From: Aselliscus stoliczkanus
Taxonomy: Eukaryota; Chordata; Mammalia; Chiroptera; Hipposideridae
Length of the DNA stretch: 64,000 bases
Reading direction: 5' to 3'
Assembly: GCA_033961575.1 (NCBI GenBank)
Contig: CM066737.1
Location: forward strand, 95,632,709 to 95,696,708
The notes below the pieces were generated by a model that was given only the letters and a program-made list of their open reading frames with translations, had not been told where the DNA came from and ran no database searches. The position numbers were made by a program, and so were the translations under genes. Shown one piece after another: positions 11,691 to 25,429 of the stretch; position 1 is the first letter of the stretch; each line of letters begins with the position of its first letter.

Positions 11691-12330
11691 GTCCCACCTT
11701 CCCGACTGCTGTTTACTCTGCCTCCCTTGACAGGTTATTGCAGCCTGGCCCATGCTGGGGGTGGTACACTCAGCCCTCTTCTCTTCTGCTTGCTTTCTCT
11801 TTATTCCATGGTTTCAACAACCATTTACACAAAGATGACTCCCCAAATCCATGCATCAGGCTAGCTCCTAACACTTCCACCAGACTGTCTGCCTAATATT
11901 TTCATCGGGGTAGAACCCTGCTTCTCCTAAATGACCATGGTGGCCGGTTCCTTTTTCCTGCATATTCAGTCAGGTTGTCAGACCTTGTCCATTCCTTGTC
12001 CACAACTTAGGAATCTGTCCCTTTCTTTTTATTCTCACTGTTACCATTCACTCTCAGCTTCATATTTCCTGATCCCTGGAGGACAAAAATAGCCTCTCAA
12101 CTGGCCTTTTGCTCCTTTCTGCCACTCCCACAAATGACTCGGAACCTTATTACAAGTAAGGGCTGGTGCCAAGTACTGAGGCCGACTAATCCTCCAAAGC
12201 GCTGCTGTGATCGCAGCACTGCCCTGCTCAGACAGCTTCAGCAGTTCCCCAATATTCAACGTGCTCCAAAAAATGGACCCAAGCTACCAAAACAGACTTA
12301 GCTGCTATTAGTCCCATCATTTTACATCAC
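11690..12330 (+). mobile_element. Probable L2 LINE fragment
   Basis: C/T-rich sequence with an order resembling the L2 3' third (CTCTCAACTGGCCTTTTGCT, then CCACTCCCACAAATGA). Strongly diverged. Confidence 0.4.
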
Positions 12331-14768
12331 ATCCATTTCTTAACAAATATTATAGCCCAAATGGAGAATGTCCCCTCACCTTATTTTGGCTCAGGTGATC
12401 AGTAATTGTTCAACAAACAGTTTTGACTGGTCATTTCCCCTTCTATTTTGTCATTATACTTCTATTTTATCATTATACAAACTCAAGTTGGAAAAAAAAC
12501 ATGATGTAAAACGTACAGAGATGACTGTACGTCAAACTTTGCAACCCTTGTGGGGGTTAGAAGTAATTCCTCTGACACTCAGAATGAAACCAGTGCTCTT
12601 AGAATGGAACCTGCTCAGCAGAGTTCTCAGGACTGCAATGAAGTAGGGGCGCCCCTGCCTTTGCTGCAGGAACCAAGCTCAGGGACCAGCTGAATCTGAA
12701 GGCAAACAAGCAGAAAGAATCTAACAAATGGAGTGAACACATATACTAAACGTTTAGTCTGCCTACAAAATACTTCTAGGACCCCTTTCACCTCAAGCTC
12801 AGTAAAATATGCCCTTTCTGGTTACAGGAGCTGTGATCCTGAAAATGCTGTAGAAGAATTCACAATTTTAAGGGAAATAATGGAAGGAGAGAATCTCAGG
12901 AAATTCACAAAAACTTTCTTTTCCATTCATTAAAATAAAGCAATAAAAATACCATACCAAATTAATAGGTAGAGAAATGGCATTTTAGCTATCTTAAAGT
13001 AGGGATAATGAACGTAATTTATTTCTGTTTTATATCTCTTGATATCTACACACTTTCACGATCTCCCTCTTGGGCAAGTTAACAGGGTGCTTATCTGTTC
13101 ACTTTGCTTTTTGCTGCTAATGTGCATACAAGAATCACTTGTCTACTTTTTGTCTCCCCAAAATTCAATGTCTTTTAATTTTATGACTCGACTCTAGTTC
13201 CTCTCCCTAAGTCACACTCAGAGAACCAAATTATATTATGCACAGTAGATGGAATTGCTCGCACTGCAGGAAAGGCAAACAAAAGCTACATTTCTTTCCC
13301 CATGTTTTTGCCCACATTGTTCAATGTTAATCATCATTTCTTCACATATCTAATTATTAAATCCACAATTATATTTTGCTTCCCTTACCAATTCAGCCCT
13401 TAAATTTACCTCAAAACCAGCCACTCTTAATCTGTCATGTCCTCTTTATTGTCACTACCACCTCTCTCTAACAAGCTCTGGTCATGGTACATCCAGAACT
13501 CAGTGGGCCCTTCCAATCCAAAGACTCAAGCCCTTCTTGAACTCAAGGAATTTTCTTGTTTCTATACTTTCTTCCATTTTCTCTGTTCATTCTTACTAAA
13601 ATTTCTATTGCAGGATTGTGAGGACTCCTAAACCTACCCTCATACTGCTTTAACTTTTCTCCCATATTTTCTATCTTTGTCTTTCTACTACATTCTCAGG
13701 ATCTCTAAATTGTCTTCTAAGCTAGCTAATTTGATCTTCACTCCATTACTGAATTTTTATTTAAAAGGTCATATTTTAATTCCAAAGTAAACTTAGATTC
13801 TTTTTTACAGCAATCTTTTTTTTTTGTTTTTTTTTTTTTGGTGGCTACAGCTTCCCAAATATCTGAAGACTACAAGTTTACTCTGTACCTATATTAAACT
13901 ACCTCCCCGGCTGTTTCATTATTCAGTTGACTGGATTTGGTGCTTCTCTTTCAGACTGCTGGTTTTCCTCCAAAGCATGGTTCTTTTAGGTTGTTCACTC
14001 CTATTTGTGGGCAAGGGTCTAGACAAGAGTTACATTCTGATAGCTGGGTTGTATTTCCTCAGCCCACATGTGAACCCCGTTTGCCTAGCAATGAACCTAA
14101 GTTCTGGCCACAAGTGTCCTGTCTAGAACAAGTCTGGGGGAGAGAAAGGAACCGTGTAACCAGCCAGGCTTTCCTTCAATTGTGGCTGAGTACCCCATCC
14201 TCCAGGTACAAGAGGTCCAATATCAGTCAGGATAGCTAGCTACAAGCTACCCAAAGTACTGCACTACTTTTCTATCCACTCCACCTTTTACTTCTTTTTG
14301 CATATTTTTTTTCTTTTTCCCCACTGTACTTTTTAAATGCGTTTGTGTTTAAGACTGTAACTTGATATGAGGAAATGCATTCGCTTTCTAACTAGTTTCG
14401 AATAAGTAAAGCAGTACAGCCTCCTTAGTGAAACACTGCTATTTAATGCACTCAATAATTTATCAATCCATGTTCATTACATAACATTCTACCATATATC
14501 ACAATGTATAACTCATCTCCTTGGACCACTCTTTGTTGGTTTTATAGTGAAATTTTTAAAAATAGTAGTTTTTGTTGCAGTTTCAAACAGAAATCCTATT
14601 CATATATTTCCTCTAAATGAAGTTTTCTGCCTTTAGCTGTAGGTGTGCTAGAGGGCAGCATTTGAAATATTTGATGTGATCCAAGGATGAAGACAGTGTT
14701 TTGACATAATATGAAGTGGGGATTAATTTAGACTACACTGTACACAGAATAAACTAAATAAAACTGTC
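12331..14768. other. ZFX intron, nothing recognised
   Basis: About 2.4 kb of AT-rich intron. A poly-T run lies at 13817-13839. The open frames at 13824-14239 are not supported by splice signals or homology I recognise. Confidence 0.4.
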
Positions 14769-14783
14769 AGGAGAAAACTTTTT

Positions 14784-14913
14784 TTTTTTTAGCTGAGTCC
14801 TCCTGCCACCTGTTGGCAGCTCAGCTCAGGCTGGGAATCCAACTGGCAACCCTGTTGCTCAGAACTTGCACTCTTGAGCAAACTCTTAACCAACTGAGCC
14901 ACTCGGCCAGCCC
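14784..14913 (-). mobile_element. C-short SINE (single tRNA-like unit), antisense
   Basis: One tRNA-like unit ending at GGACTCAGCT then A-tail (read on minus). It is bounded by a perfect 15-bp duplication AGGAGAAAACTTTTT at 14769-14783 and 14914-14928. It stops at the same internal point as the copy at 38141-38300. Confidence 0.9.
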
Positions 14914-14928
14914 AGGAGAAAACTTTTT

Positions 14929-16380
14929 AAAAAAGGGTAATTTCTAGCAAATGAAGTACATGATGAAGAAAGGTTGGTATTATCTTACTGAACTACTTAA
15001 TCAAAAATATATCTTCTTATATTAGAAAATCTTTCTGATAATGTACTATAATTATAGGGGGGTAGATTAAAGTATTCTCGCTTTCATGTTACTTTTTCAA
15101 GCAAATAAGTGCTTTCCTTAGTTTTTAGTAACTACTTGTAAAAGTCTCATATTGCAGAATTTACAGGTTTTAAACTATTTTAAATATTCTTAAACTATGC
15201 AACTTCTTTAAACTACTGTCTTGCCATATCACCAACACAGGAACTTGACTAATACCCACCCTACTCTTAACTACTCGAACACATGCTTCCTATTATTGCT
15301 TTTACTAAATACATTACTTTGGGTCAGTAAGGATCTGTAAACTCAGTGCTGACACTAACAATATTCTCTGCACATCTTAAACCCTAAAAACAATGTAATA
15401 TTTAGCTTTTCAACAACTATAACAAAATTTCTAAATCCACAACTGCAGAGTTACGGAGTGTTTTTACATTGATCTACCTATAACTAAATAGTTTAATCAT
15501 GAAAAAAAGAAAGAACAGGCTTGACAATGCAGAGGCTGGTTCACAATTCACCAGCTTCTTACATAACCAACAATGGGTATGTTCCACAGCGTATCAGCTC
15601 CACTGGCTATCAGAGACATTAATTCCATGATCATTCTTTAGAGTGGGAGCCAGCTAATTTGTACCTCAAACAAAAAATTCCAAACGTGACTTTTTTTCAG
15701 GTGTTGGGGAGATAGTAAAACACTACTAGATAATAATCTAAAGGGGGTGGGGAGACACAAACATACACAGCTTAAAATAAAAAAACACATATACAGAAAA
15801 ACTGAAAACTTGTAAGAATACACCTAATTTTTAATTCTATTTTAGCACATTGAGGGAAAATATAAGTTATCAGCATTAACTGAATAAGAGATAGAAAACC
15901 CAATCACCATAAAATTGAAAGGAAAAAAAAAAAAAAAAAAAGAGGAAGTTTCTGTTACCCATTCAAAAAGCTCCAGGTTTTTCCCAAAGCTACCTGAACT
16001 ATGCCAGAGCGCAGAGGAGGCAAGTTTTCTCGATTCCATTTACAAAACTAATTTACCATTTTTTAAAAACCTAACAAAAATAATGTAACCAAACTACAAA
16101 TTTGGTTAATTATGAATCCCAAGTCAAAGTATTTGCAAATGTGATCTTAATGAAAAAAAAATACACATACACATGCATATACACAGAAACCTTGACAAAG
16201 TATGGTTATTCTAGACTTCAAGGATGGGGCCAAATAATGGCCAAATTAACAGGTGAAAAAAAGTAAAATCCTGATTTTTTCCAGGAGCTGCTGAAAAACT
16301 GAAATTCAACATCTATTTTTTTACTTAAACTATTAAGTCAAATTGGAATAGAAAGATATTTTCTTAATAGTTAAAAACAC
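14929..16380. other. ZFX intron, nothing recognised
   Basis: AT-rich, with an A-run of about 20 at 15921-15941. No exon or nameable repeat. Confidence 0.4.
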
Positions 16381-16735
16381 ACAATAAGAATGAAATACTA
16401 ACACGTGCTACAAAATGGACGACCCTTGAAAACAAAGTGAAAGAAGCCAGACCAAAAAGATGGCAAATTATAGGATTCCATTTATATGAAATGTCAAGAA
16501 TAGGCAAGTCCATACAGGCAGAAAGTAGATTGGTCGGGCTAGGGGTGAGCAGGGGCAGGCATATGATGATAAGGATGATTGCTACTGGGTACAGGATTTC
16601 TTTTGGGGGTAATAAAACGTTCTAAAATTAGTGGTGATAGTTGCACAATGCTGAATCTACTAAAAACCACTGAATTGCACATTTTTAAAGGGTGAATTTT
16701 ATAACAATAAAGCTGTCAAAAAATACACAAGTATA
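16380..16735 (+). mobile_element. L1M 3' end
   Basis: Follows the common L1M 3' UTR: GAAAGAAGCCAGACCAAAAAG, ATGAAATGTCAAGAATAGGC, then GATAGTTGCACAATGCTGAA and a CACTGAATTGCACATTTTTA ending. The open frame at 16437-16625 is this LINE sequence. Confidence 0.75.
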
Positions 16736-17195
16736 TTCAAATCTTAAACTACTTTATGTTACAACATGTGTTCTTGGATAAGAGAATGATATCAATATCT
16801 ACAAAGACGTATTAAAACTAAGGTAAAACACTAAAAGGACTCCTTCTAAAGTCAAAATTAAGGCAATTAATTTTGCCCATTAACACTATTATTTAAGACC
16901 ATATGGAAACTGATATTCAACATAGTTATGTAAAATAATGAAATTCAAGATACAATTATTACTTGAAAGAATATTTAGTTATATTGTATATGATCTAAGA
17001 AACCCAAGAAAATCAAATGAAAAGTATGCTGGTATAAAATTAATGTATTTGAAGACAAAAGATTTCTTATATCACAGAAGAATGGAAAATGCCATTGATA
17101 AGAATAATTGAAAACGCTAAGTAAAATTAAAAAACAAGACATATAGAGAAATGAATCTTGCTCTTGAGCATATTAGATCAGTAATATCAATTCTT

Positions 17196-17312
17196 CCTTC
17201 TTTTTTTTTTTTTTTTTTGAGGGCAGTGCCACTGGCCCTCATATGGGGGACCGGAACCGGGGCCGCTGGCTTCTGAAGCCAGTGCTTAACCACCGCGCCA
17301 CTTGGCCGGACC
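17196..17312 (-). mobile_element. Type A short SINE, antisense
   Basis: Complete head-only copy with a T-run at left. The duplication TATCAATTCTT lies at 17185-17195 and 17313-17323. It inserted into old L1 sequence. Confidence 0.9.
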
Positions 17313-17324
17313 TATCAATTCTTT

Positions 17325-17880
17325 CTTAATTAACCTTTACATTCAATCAAAATCCCAATACACTTTGGTTGTAAATCAATTGACCTTATATATGTAGGTC
17401 TGCTTTCAGACTCTATTCTGTTCCACTAATCAATCTGGCTTTGCATTCATTGTTTTAATCACTGTAACTTTATAATAAGTTTTGATACATGGTAGTGTAA
17501 GTCTTAGAACTTTTTTTACAAGATTGTGTTTGCTATCCCTGGCCCTCTGCATTTCCACATAAATTTGAGTACTGGTCTATCCAAAAAAAAAACAACAACA
17601 AAAAAAAAAAGTTCTGTTGAGGTTTTGAGATTGCATCGAATCTCAATACAACAAAACTTACATCTTTCTTTAATATTGATACTTCCAATCCGTGAACATT
17701 ATATGTCTCCCCACTAATCTAGTTCTTTCATTTCTCTTAGTAATGTTTTTAACTAAAGGTCTTAGTATGCTTCATTGAATCTATTCCAAGGTATTGGTTG
17801 TTCTTTGATCTTCTTATAAATTATACTGGCTTTTAAATTTGATTTTTAAGTTGTTTTTTGTTAGTACAAAGAAATAAAAT
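17325..17880 (-). mobile_element. Old L1 ORF2 fragment, antisense
   Basis: Reads as the antisense of L1 ORF2: CTATTCTGTTCCACTAATCA, then TCACTGTAACTTTATAATAAG. Broken and non-coding. Confidence 0.6.
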
Positions 17881-17899
17881 TGATTTTTGCATTATCAAT

Positions 17900-18960
17900 C
17901 AATGTTCCCCAACTATAATGCAATAAATTAGAAATACATGTCACAGAGATAACAGAAAAAAAATCCCACAAACTTGAAAACAAAGTTCCAAATAATTCAA
18001 TGGGCAATAAGAAAATTATGAAGAACACAATATATTTATAATTAAATAAAAATCAATTCATGTCAAAAATCACAGCATCTAGTTATAGCTCAAAGAAAAA
18101 TTTATAGTTTCAAAGGCACATATTATAAGAGCAGAGATTAAATACTAATGGGCTGAACCTTCAACCCTAAATTTTTTCAATGTTAGAACACAAAGTAGAA
18201 GGAAAGAAATATTATCAGAAAGGGTCAATAAGAACTATTTGAAAAGTCTTAATTAATATAAGCAAGTACTGGCAGTACTGATCAGAAAACAAAAGGAACA
18301 AATTAATGAAATTAGATATTTTAAAGTCATTAAAAAACATATCTTATACCAGTATATTTGAAATTCATATTTTTCTAGATTATTCATTTTGTGTAAGTAA
18401 CAAGAAAAAAATTCAAGTAAAGCCAGAAAGACTTACCACCATGAAGAACCTTACTAAATCTAAAACCAACTCACAAAGATACCACACAGCTTCACGGATG
18501 AAGTCTATCTAACTTTCAAGAAATAGATTATCTCTACTAAATACAACTTGTTTCAAAGAGAAGCAATACTCCCTAATTCATCTTATGAAGCCTTGTTTGT
18601 TATCAAAACAATACAAAGCCTACATGGAAAAGGAAAATTACATGAAAATAACAAAGGGATACAAATATCCAGGGAATCCAAAGACAGTTTAAAACAGAAA
18701 AATCTATGAATGCAATTCATTTCACCAATAGATGCAGCAAAAATATTAGAAAAACCAACTGCTGTTCATGATGAAAACTCTAAAACGATAAGCAGAAGAG
18801 AACGTAAACTAATAAATAACATTTACCCTCCCCCCCAAAAAAACCCACTACGGTATCATATTTAATGGTAAACTATAAGCACTCCATTAAAGTGCCTAGA
18901 CAAGGATGTCTAGGCACTTTTATTCAGCACTGTGCCAGACACTAGTCAATGCAGGAGGGG
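17900..18960 (+). mobile_element. Old L1-derived sequence
   Basis: Diverged L1 text, including ATACTAATGGGCTGAACCTT and, at the right end, AGACAAGGATGTCT followed by TTATTCAGCACTGTGC. The latter corresponds to the reverse-transcriptase part of ORF2. A perfect hairpin at 18889-18920 lies inside. Confidence 0.5.
18889..18920. repeat. Perfect 14-bp inverted repeat, 4-nt loop
   Basis: AAAGTGCCTAGACA, loop AGGA, then TGTCTAGGCACTTT, an exact reverse complement. It sits within L1-derived sequence. Confidence 0.95.
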
Positions 18961-19769
18961 AAAAAAGTGGGGGGGAGGTAGAAAACGGGAGGGGGAAAAA
19001 AGGAATAAAATAGAATTAAAACTTCATTATTCACACAACTACTTAGAAAATATAGAATTATAAACTATTATTACTGCCACAACTCACTGAATCTAAAGAT
19101 AACACCAATTGTAAGATGCATCCTTATTTTAAATACAACTAAGAAAAAAACGCTGCCAATTAAATTGATGCCATACTTTATTACCTAGAGTTTTCATTTT
19201 AGGCTTATCAATTCTTTTAGACTTATTTAGACATTTTTTAAAATCACATCTTGTGCATATATAGAAAGAAAAATAGAAGCAACAGGAATTGGTAGGACAC
19301 TCCTAAAACTTCATCATATTCAGGGTCCTACTAAGGATTGCTTTTCTACTCAAAGCTATTCAATCTTTCCTAACAATATTGTCCTCTGCCAACAAGAGTG
19401 TTGGTGATGCAGCATCTTTTTAAATGCTCCATTATTGTCTATGGGATTTTCTTTCCAGTCAGACACCCACTTTCCCATTTCTTCTGCCTTCAGCTGTATT
19501 GTTTGGCATGAAATAACAACACAACAATGCACATACTCATTTAAGTGATGACAAAATGAAGAGTCTTGACCAAGTTTGTGCATGTGCTGGCAATGATAAC
19601 TACATCATGGACAACACTGATTACAGGACACCATCAATTCAAGATCTATTGGGTTGTGGGAAAAATCATGACGCATTTTTGCAACAAAAAACAGGAAAAA
19701 TACGTCAATATTTTGATTTCAGAGATGTTAAGATGTAAGAGGGGGAGTGCATCTCAAGATTTATGGAAT

Positions 19770-20956
19770 ATGAGAACATGAGAGTTCAGCAAGGTTACAT
19801 GTTAAAATACATGTAAAAGTCCATAGCATTCTCTATACATCAGTGATAACTAAAGAGAAATAATAACTAAAGGAAAATCCTATTCACAACAACAATTACT
19901 CAGTACCTAGCAAAAAATCTAACAAAAGTTGTGCAAGGGCTTTATGAAAAGCAAGTAGAGCACGCCCAGATTCAAATCCCAGCTCTATACTTAGCATACA
20001 TCTATATGTTTCTATTTATTCTATAAATTTGATGCAAATACAATAAAAATCCAAGTTTTTCAAAGAAATTGACAAACTGACCCAAAAATAAACAAAGGGA
20101 GGAAAATAGTTTTAAAAATCCTGAAGAAAAATAACATTAAGTACAAAGCTACCACTATTAAATCAGAGTGGTCTAGGAGTAGTCAGACCAATGAAACCAG
20201 AAGAGAGAAACTAGAAACAGATATGTATATGGGCGAATATGAAAACCTCAGGAGTTGCATTACAAATCAGTGGGAAGAAAGGCTGAACTACTCAGCAAAT
20301 TCCTATTAAAAAGATAAAATTAGATCCCCACATCACACAATAGGGAAAAATAGTTCCAGATGAATTAATGACCTAAATATGAAAAAGCACAGTATTGTTA
20401 TGACCTTGGGATAAGTGAAGAATTTCTTGCAGATGCAAGGAAACACAAGCCATAAGTGAAAAAAGAACTGAGAAAACGGACTACCTTCACATTAAGTCCT
20501 ACGCACACAAAAAATCCATAGCTGAAAGATAAGCCACCAATTAGGAAATGGTGTTTTCAGTGTGTATAATTACAAATCATTAGTATTCAAAATATAAAAA
20601 GAATATCCATAAGCCAACGAAAAAAAGGCAACAACCCAATAGAAAAATGGGCCAAGGATAGGCACAAGCAAGTCATAGAAAAAGCAAATGGTTAAGAAAT
20701 ACGTGGGAAAAAAGCTCAACTTCACTAGTAATCTAAGAAATGCAAAATGAAATCAGCAATTAGATACCATTTATACGCAATAGACTGGAAAAAATTGCAA
20801 AGTCTAATCTTTTGGCAGTGGTCTGGAGAAACAGGCTCATAACACAGCTAGTAGGAGTGTCAAATGGGATACACAACTGCAAACAACATAATGGTCCCTT
20901 CCTAATAAATACAGAATATAATTATACACTGAAATACAAGTAAAATGAATAAACTA
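19770..20956 (+). mobile_element. Old L1M ORF2 3' part
   Basis: Recognisable L1 order: AGCATTCTCTATACATCAGT, then AAAAATGGGCCAAGGATAGG and CTCAACTTCACTAGTAATC. It carries many stops and indels. Confidence 0.65.
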
Positions 20957-21398
20957 GAGCAATACTTTTCTAACTTCTTGGTCTCAGGACTCCTTTACAA
21001 TCTTAAAACGTGGGGACCCCAAAGGGGTTTTTTGTTTATGTGGGTTCAATCTATAGATATTTACATTAGAAATTAAATCTGAGACATTTTAAAAATATTT
21101 ATAAACTCATAAAAAATAAACTCACTGTATGTAAACACAACACTTATTTTAAAGTAACTATTTTTCAAAAACCAAATAGTGAAAAGAGTAGCATTGCTTT
21201 ACATTTTTGCAAACCTCTTTCAAGACAAGCTTAATAGAGGCCAGCTGGATTCCCATAACTGCTTCTGTGTTCAATCTGTTATGACATCATGCGTCACATA
21301 GCCTCCGTGAGGAACCCGGGCAGTGGACAGAAGAATGCAGCTGGAGGAACTGGAGAGATCCCTGGGAATTCCTCGGGCATACTTTGAGAGCCACTGAA
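20957..21398. mobile_element. Non-autonomous hAT-type DNA transposon
   Basis: A known mammalian interspersed repeat with degenerate terminal inverted repeats. The left end resembles CAGTGCTTCTCAAACTTC (diverged), and the right end is CTTTGAGAGCCACTG. Internal text includes GGTCTCAGGACTCCTTTACA and TTTGTTTATGTGGGTTCAAT. I do not assign a family name. No transposase is present. Confidence 0.6.
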
Positions 21399-21399
21399 C

Positions 21400-22397
21400 T
21401 AGCTCCACACACCACACAACTCAATCTCAAAAACACACTAAGTGAAAAAATATATACAATGACAAACACAGTAGGATGCCACTTATGTCAAATTAAAAAT
21501 ACACAAAGCAATACATACTTTTTCTGGTACATACATATTAGGATAGTGGTTACTTCTGGTAAAGAAAAGACAGGAATGGGATGAGGGGCACTCTTTAACT
21601 GGATCTGTGAGGTTTTCTTTCTTTAAACAAACAAAAAGATGTTATGAAGCAAATATATAACAAAATATTAAGATCTCTTAAATCTGACACTTTTCTGACA
21701 TATTTGTAATTTCATACTCGTAATTCTGAAATATTTCACAATTTTAAAATTGTAAAAGTTTTTTTTAAAATCCTAATAGCCACATGGTTTCCTTAAAGTG
21801 GACCTCCCTTTGAGTAAAATATAGTTCAAGATACCTGGATTTTATAGAACATTGTTTGGAGAAATAATTTGACAGGAATAAGAATACACTGGCCTATTAA
21901 CCCCAAAGTTAAGCAGTGGGGTGGAGGAGGGGCCTTAATATGTATACTCCTTGGTTCAAGGACACACGGACTGGATGCTTGAACAGTTGAAAACTATTCA
22001 ACTACATAAAATTCTCTGTACTCAGTAACTGAGATCATTGTTTTTAGAGATAATGACCATGTGCCAGGTACTGCTTGGGAACAAGGATAAATGAGAATAC
22101 TGACTCTACATTTAAAGGTTTAGAAAAGATGACAATAATATAAACACAGGGTTAAAATATAATAGGTTAAATGCTAAATTAAAGATGTCCACATTGCTAT
22201 GAGACAGAAAAGAAGGAACATGGAAAAATGAAGGTGCTATTAACAGAAAGCTAGAAGCAGTTGTTTTAGGGGCTCCGGGTTAAAAAAATTTTTTTCAATA
22301 AATCATTTCTACTGTGTGCCAGATAAATTTGGTTTCAGCCATGCTGCAACAGTCAAGACACTTGGGTGGAGATGGTCAGTGGACAAGTGGGCAATTG
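21400..22397. other. ZFX intron, mostly unassigned
   Basis: Only a small MIR/L2-like phrase near 22060-22100 (CCATGTGCCAGGTACTGCTT) is visible. Confidence 0.4.
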
Positions 22398-22407
22398 AAA
22401 ATGCTAG

Positions 22408-22520
22408 AGGGCCGGAAGAATGGCGTGGTGGTTAGAAGCTGGCTTGGGACGCCAGCAGCCCCAGTTCGGGTCCCACATATGAGGTCCAGTGACACTGCCC
22501 TCAAAAAAAAAAAAAAAAAA
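22408..22520 (+). mobile_element. Type A short SINE, sense
   Basis: Full-length head-only copy with a 21-base A-run. The duplication AAATGCTAGA lies at 22398-22407 and 22521-22530. Confidence 0.9.
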
Positions 22521-22530
22521 AAATGCTAGA

Positions 22531-24590
22531 TGAGAAACTAAAAGAGTGGGAATGGTATGAAACCAGGGAGAAGATTCGAGAAAAAAGGATTGACCTCGAG
22601 GGAAATCTCATGATAGAAGACTGAGAAGGCAGAGAGAGAGAGTTTCTGAAACGCAGTGTGTTTTATATGACACACCCGGTGACATGCTGTGGAACAGTTA
22701 CCCTATTTAGGAATAAATGGGATGAAAAGAAATAAAAACACTGGGGAAAGGAAAAAGACAGGTGAGGTTTTCATAAGATAAGCAAACCTAGGAATGTTTG
22801 TAAGAGGAGGAAAAGGAACCAGCAGTTAGCGTGCAATGGTGCAAGCCACAGAATCCCTGACAGAGCCCTGTCCTTTGGGACGGGTGGAGCGCACAAGCAG
22901 AGCAGCTGGGCCTGAAGGGGGCCAATTCTTCCTGCAGCAAAAAAACAGGAGGGAGGAAAGCCTAGGTAGAGACAGAGGAAGAGCGGGAAGTGGAAGGAAT
23001 AAAACTCAAATGCTTAGAACAGATGATCATTTATCCTTCTGACTTAACTAGAAGATTAGGTAATCTCTGTTAAGGCTGAGGGGTTTCAAGGGTGGGTTGA
23101 GGATTTAAGAGTAAAAAAGCCTGGAATCACCAGTGTGCACAAACACAGATAATACAAATAAGGTCATTAGTGACAATACAAGTCCAGATGGGGTTAGAGA
23201 GGAAGCATTTACGAAAAGCAATGTGGAAAAAAACTCTTCAATGCATTGTAAACATGTTTTTAAAAAAGAAACTTGCATCTCTTTGAAACAGCCACATAAC
23301 TTAAAAACTATCACCTCATTTTCCAACATGGGAAGATAATACAGTGTTCCACTACTTTTCCAGATCATCAAGGCAAAAAGCATTTTATAGGTAACTGTTT
23401 GGGATAGAAATCCTTCCAAACTATGCACTTACCTGTCTTAGTTATACACCTTGAGTCTAACTATCTTTACCTTGAGCATCCACTCTCGCTGCCATACTAG
23501 AACATCTATCTACTGCTGCTGTACTGTGTGCATGGAGCAATACACTTGTTTCTTAGAGCCCTTCTAAGTCTTTCCCAGCTATCAAGATAGAAAGCAAGTG
23601 GTTCTTCTAAGGGTATGTTTACTCTTACCACCTCCACAACCCAGCCTGCCTGAGTAATTGCTTCCAGTGGGCCTCCTACAATGTACTGTTTCTCAAACTT
23701 CCCTAAACCATGGCCCTTTATGATAACCATGAGAATCTCGTTGCTTCCCATCCTCTCATGGGGTGTCACTGCTCTGACCTGTGGCAGTCTAGGAATGGCA
23801 AAACTGAAACAAGTTTCTAGTGAATATTTATGCTACCTGTAGTTTTATATCATACAATTCAGGGACACTCATTCCCCACATGTGGATAGTCAAAGATTAA
23901 TCAAAACATGAGAAGGCTTAGCTTAGCAAACAGCGTTAGTTACCCTCTCAAACAAAAAGCTGGTTCCTCTCACCAGGGGGAAGAACGGATTGCAAAAGGC
24001 CATCTGAAGGCGGCTGCCTTTTTAGTAATGAGCTCTTCTAACCTACTTTTGAAAACTGACTTCTTAAAAAATTACCATGGGAATACTTACAGGTTCATTC
24101 CTCATTTTAGTAAAGTAATCCCCAGCATTAGTCCTGTATTTTCCACCATGGTAAATGCAAACTTAGAAAACTCCCTATTTGTTTACTAAAGAAATTATAA
24201 CAACTCTGAGTGAAAGGTTATTTAGAGAAGTTAGGATAGAAAAAAAGGAGCAGCTGTCTAGTAGATGGATTATTCACAAATGAGCAAAATTGGCTTAGCT
24301 TCTGAACATTCTTAGTAATCATTCTGGTAGTGAAAGCATTGATCAACTTGCTACTCTCATTAATTCTCAGCTTTGAAACTTTTCCTAGTTTAATGGAACT
24401 GTTACTTGAATATAAAGCCCCACTCAGGTGTGCAACTGCCCTGGTATTTGAGGGCTCCCCTGGCCTCCCCCATCGGGCATAAGCCTCTCCACCTGACAAG
24501 CAAGCTCTTCCACTATCTACCCTTACTGATCAGAATTCCCACCATTCCCCTACCTACACTATCTACCCCAGCCACAGTGTAAACACTTGT
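22531..24590. other. ZFX intron, nothing firmly recognised
   Basis: No named repeat. The minus strand has an ideal splice-donor word (ACAG then GTAAGT) with the exon side ending at 23433, but no good acceptor tract is visible within 200 bp upstream of it. Confidence 0.4.
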
Positions 24591-24860
24591 CTGATGAAGC
24601 TTCACCCTTGAAATGCCCTTTCCCACCCCACCTCTGCCTAAAGAAGTCCTACCCATCCTTCAGTGACCTCAAAATGTCACCTACTTCAGGAAAACCTTTC
24701 CTGGTGCTCCAAAAAGAAACCCTGCTTTCCTATGAAACCTCAGTAATTGGTTGTAACTTTCCCGCAGCACTTTCACCTCGTTTCATCTACCTCGGAACAA
24801 CGAACTTCTTGCAGCTACGCTCTGTATTACAAGAACCGTTTTAACCTTTCTTAGCAAATA
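24590..24860 (+). mobile_element. L2 LINE fragment
   Basis: CTACCCATCCTTCAGTGACC, then CAAAATGTCACCTACTTCAG and AGGAAAACCTTTCCTGGTGC are the standard L2 3' region. Non-coding. Confidence 0.7.
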
Positions 24861-25429
24861 GCACAATACTCTGCTAACACTGAGCTCCAAACTTACAGGC
24901 GAGTCCGTGTAGTGTGCAGTCAAAAGTACTTTAAGGGATGGAATTCCACCTTCGAATTTTTCAAATCAAAGAGAATTCTAAATACCATGAGAGGTACATG
25001 AACAAAAAAAAGAAAAACCCACTGCATCACATTATGTTGTCCTTCAGTAAGAAAATTAACTTTCTAGCCTTTTCTTACTCCTCAGAAACAGTAAGTACTA
25101 CCAACAGATCACTAATAGCTTAAATGCACCTTTTCGAAAAAGTTGTTTCCAAATAAATGAGTTCAAAAGACTCCAAAATGTTATTCCTCCGTTTTCGTGC
25201 TCTGCAATTTGCAGTTTTTCTTCTATTGGCTAAAAGTGGGGAGAATTTATTTCCTATCAAATTTTATTTTTGTTTTGATATTCGAGAAGGCAATGATTGT
25301 TGGAAAACAACTGCATCGAGGATACCCTAATGGCCACGAATGACTTTGCTTGAGTAATAATAAATTGTCTTGGGGACCCATTTGCCGTGGTGACCTGGGC
25401 TGACAGCTCTTGGGTGGCAAACAAGCGCT
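24861..25429. other. ZFX intron between L2 and CpG island
   Basis: AT-rich. It includes a CCAAT-box word on minus (TTCTATTGGC at 25220-25229), but this is left of the island and probably in the intron. Confidence 0.4.

Noticed and set aside
18889..18920. Hairpin as microRNA precursor or terminator
   Set aside because: A 14-bp stem with a 4-nt loop is too short for a microRNA precursor, and a bacterial-type terminator has no meaning in this genome.
23427..23440. Perfect splice donor on minus in the ZFX intron, possible 5' UTR exon ending at 23433
   Set aside because: No convincing acceptor with a pyrimidine tract within reach, and no conserved text I recognise. RNA data could revive it.
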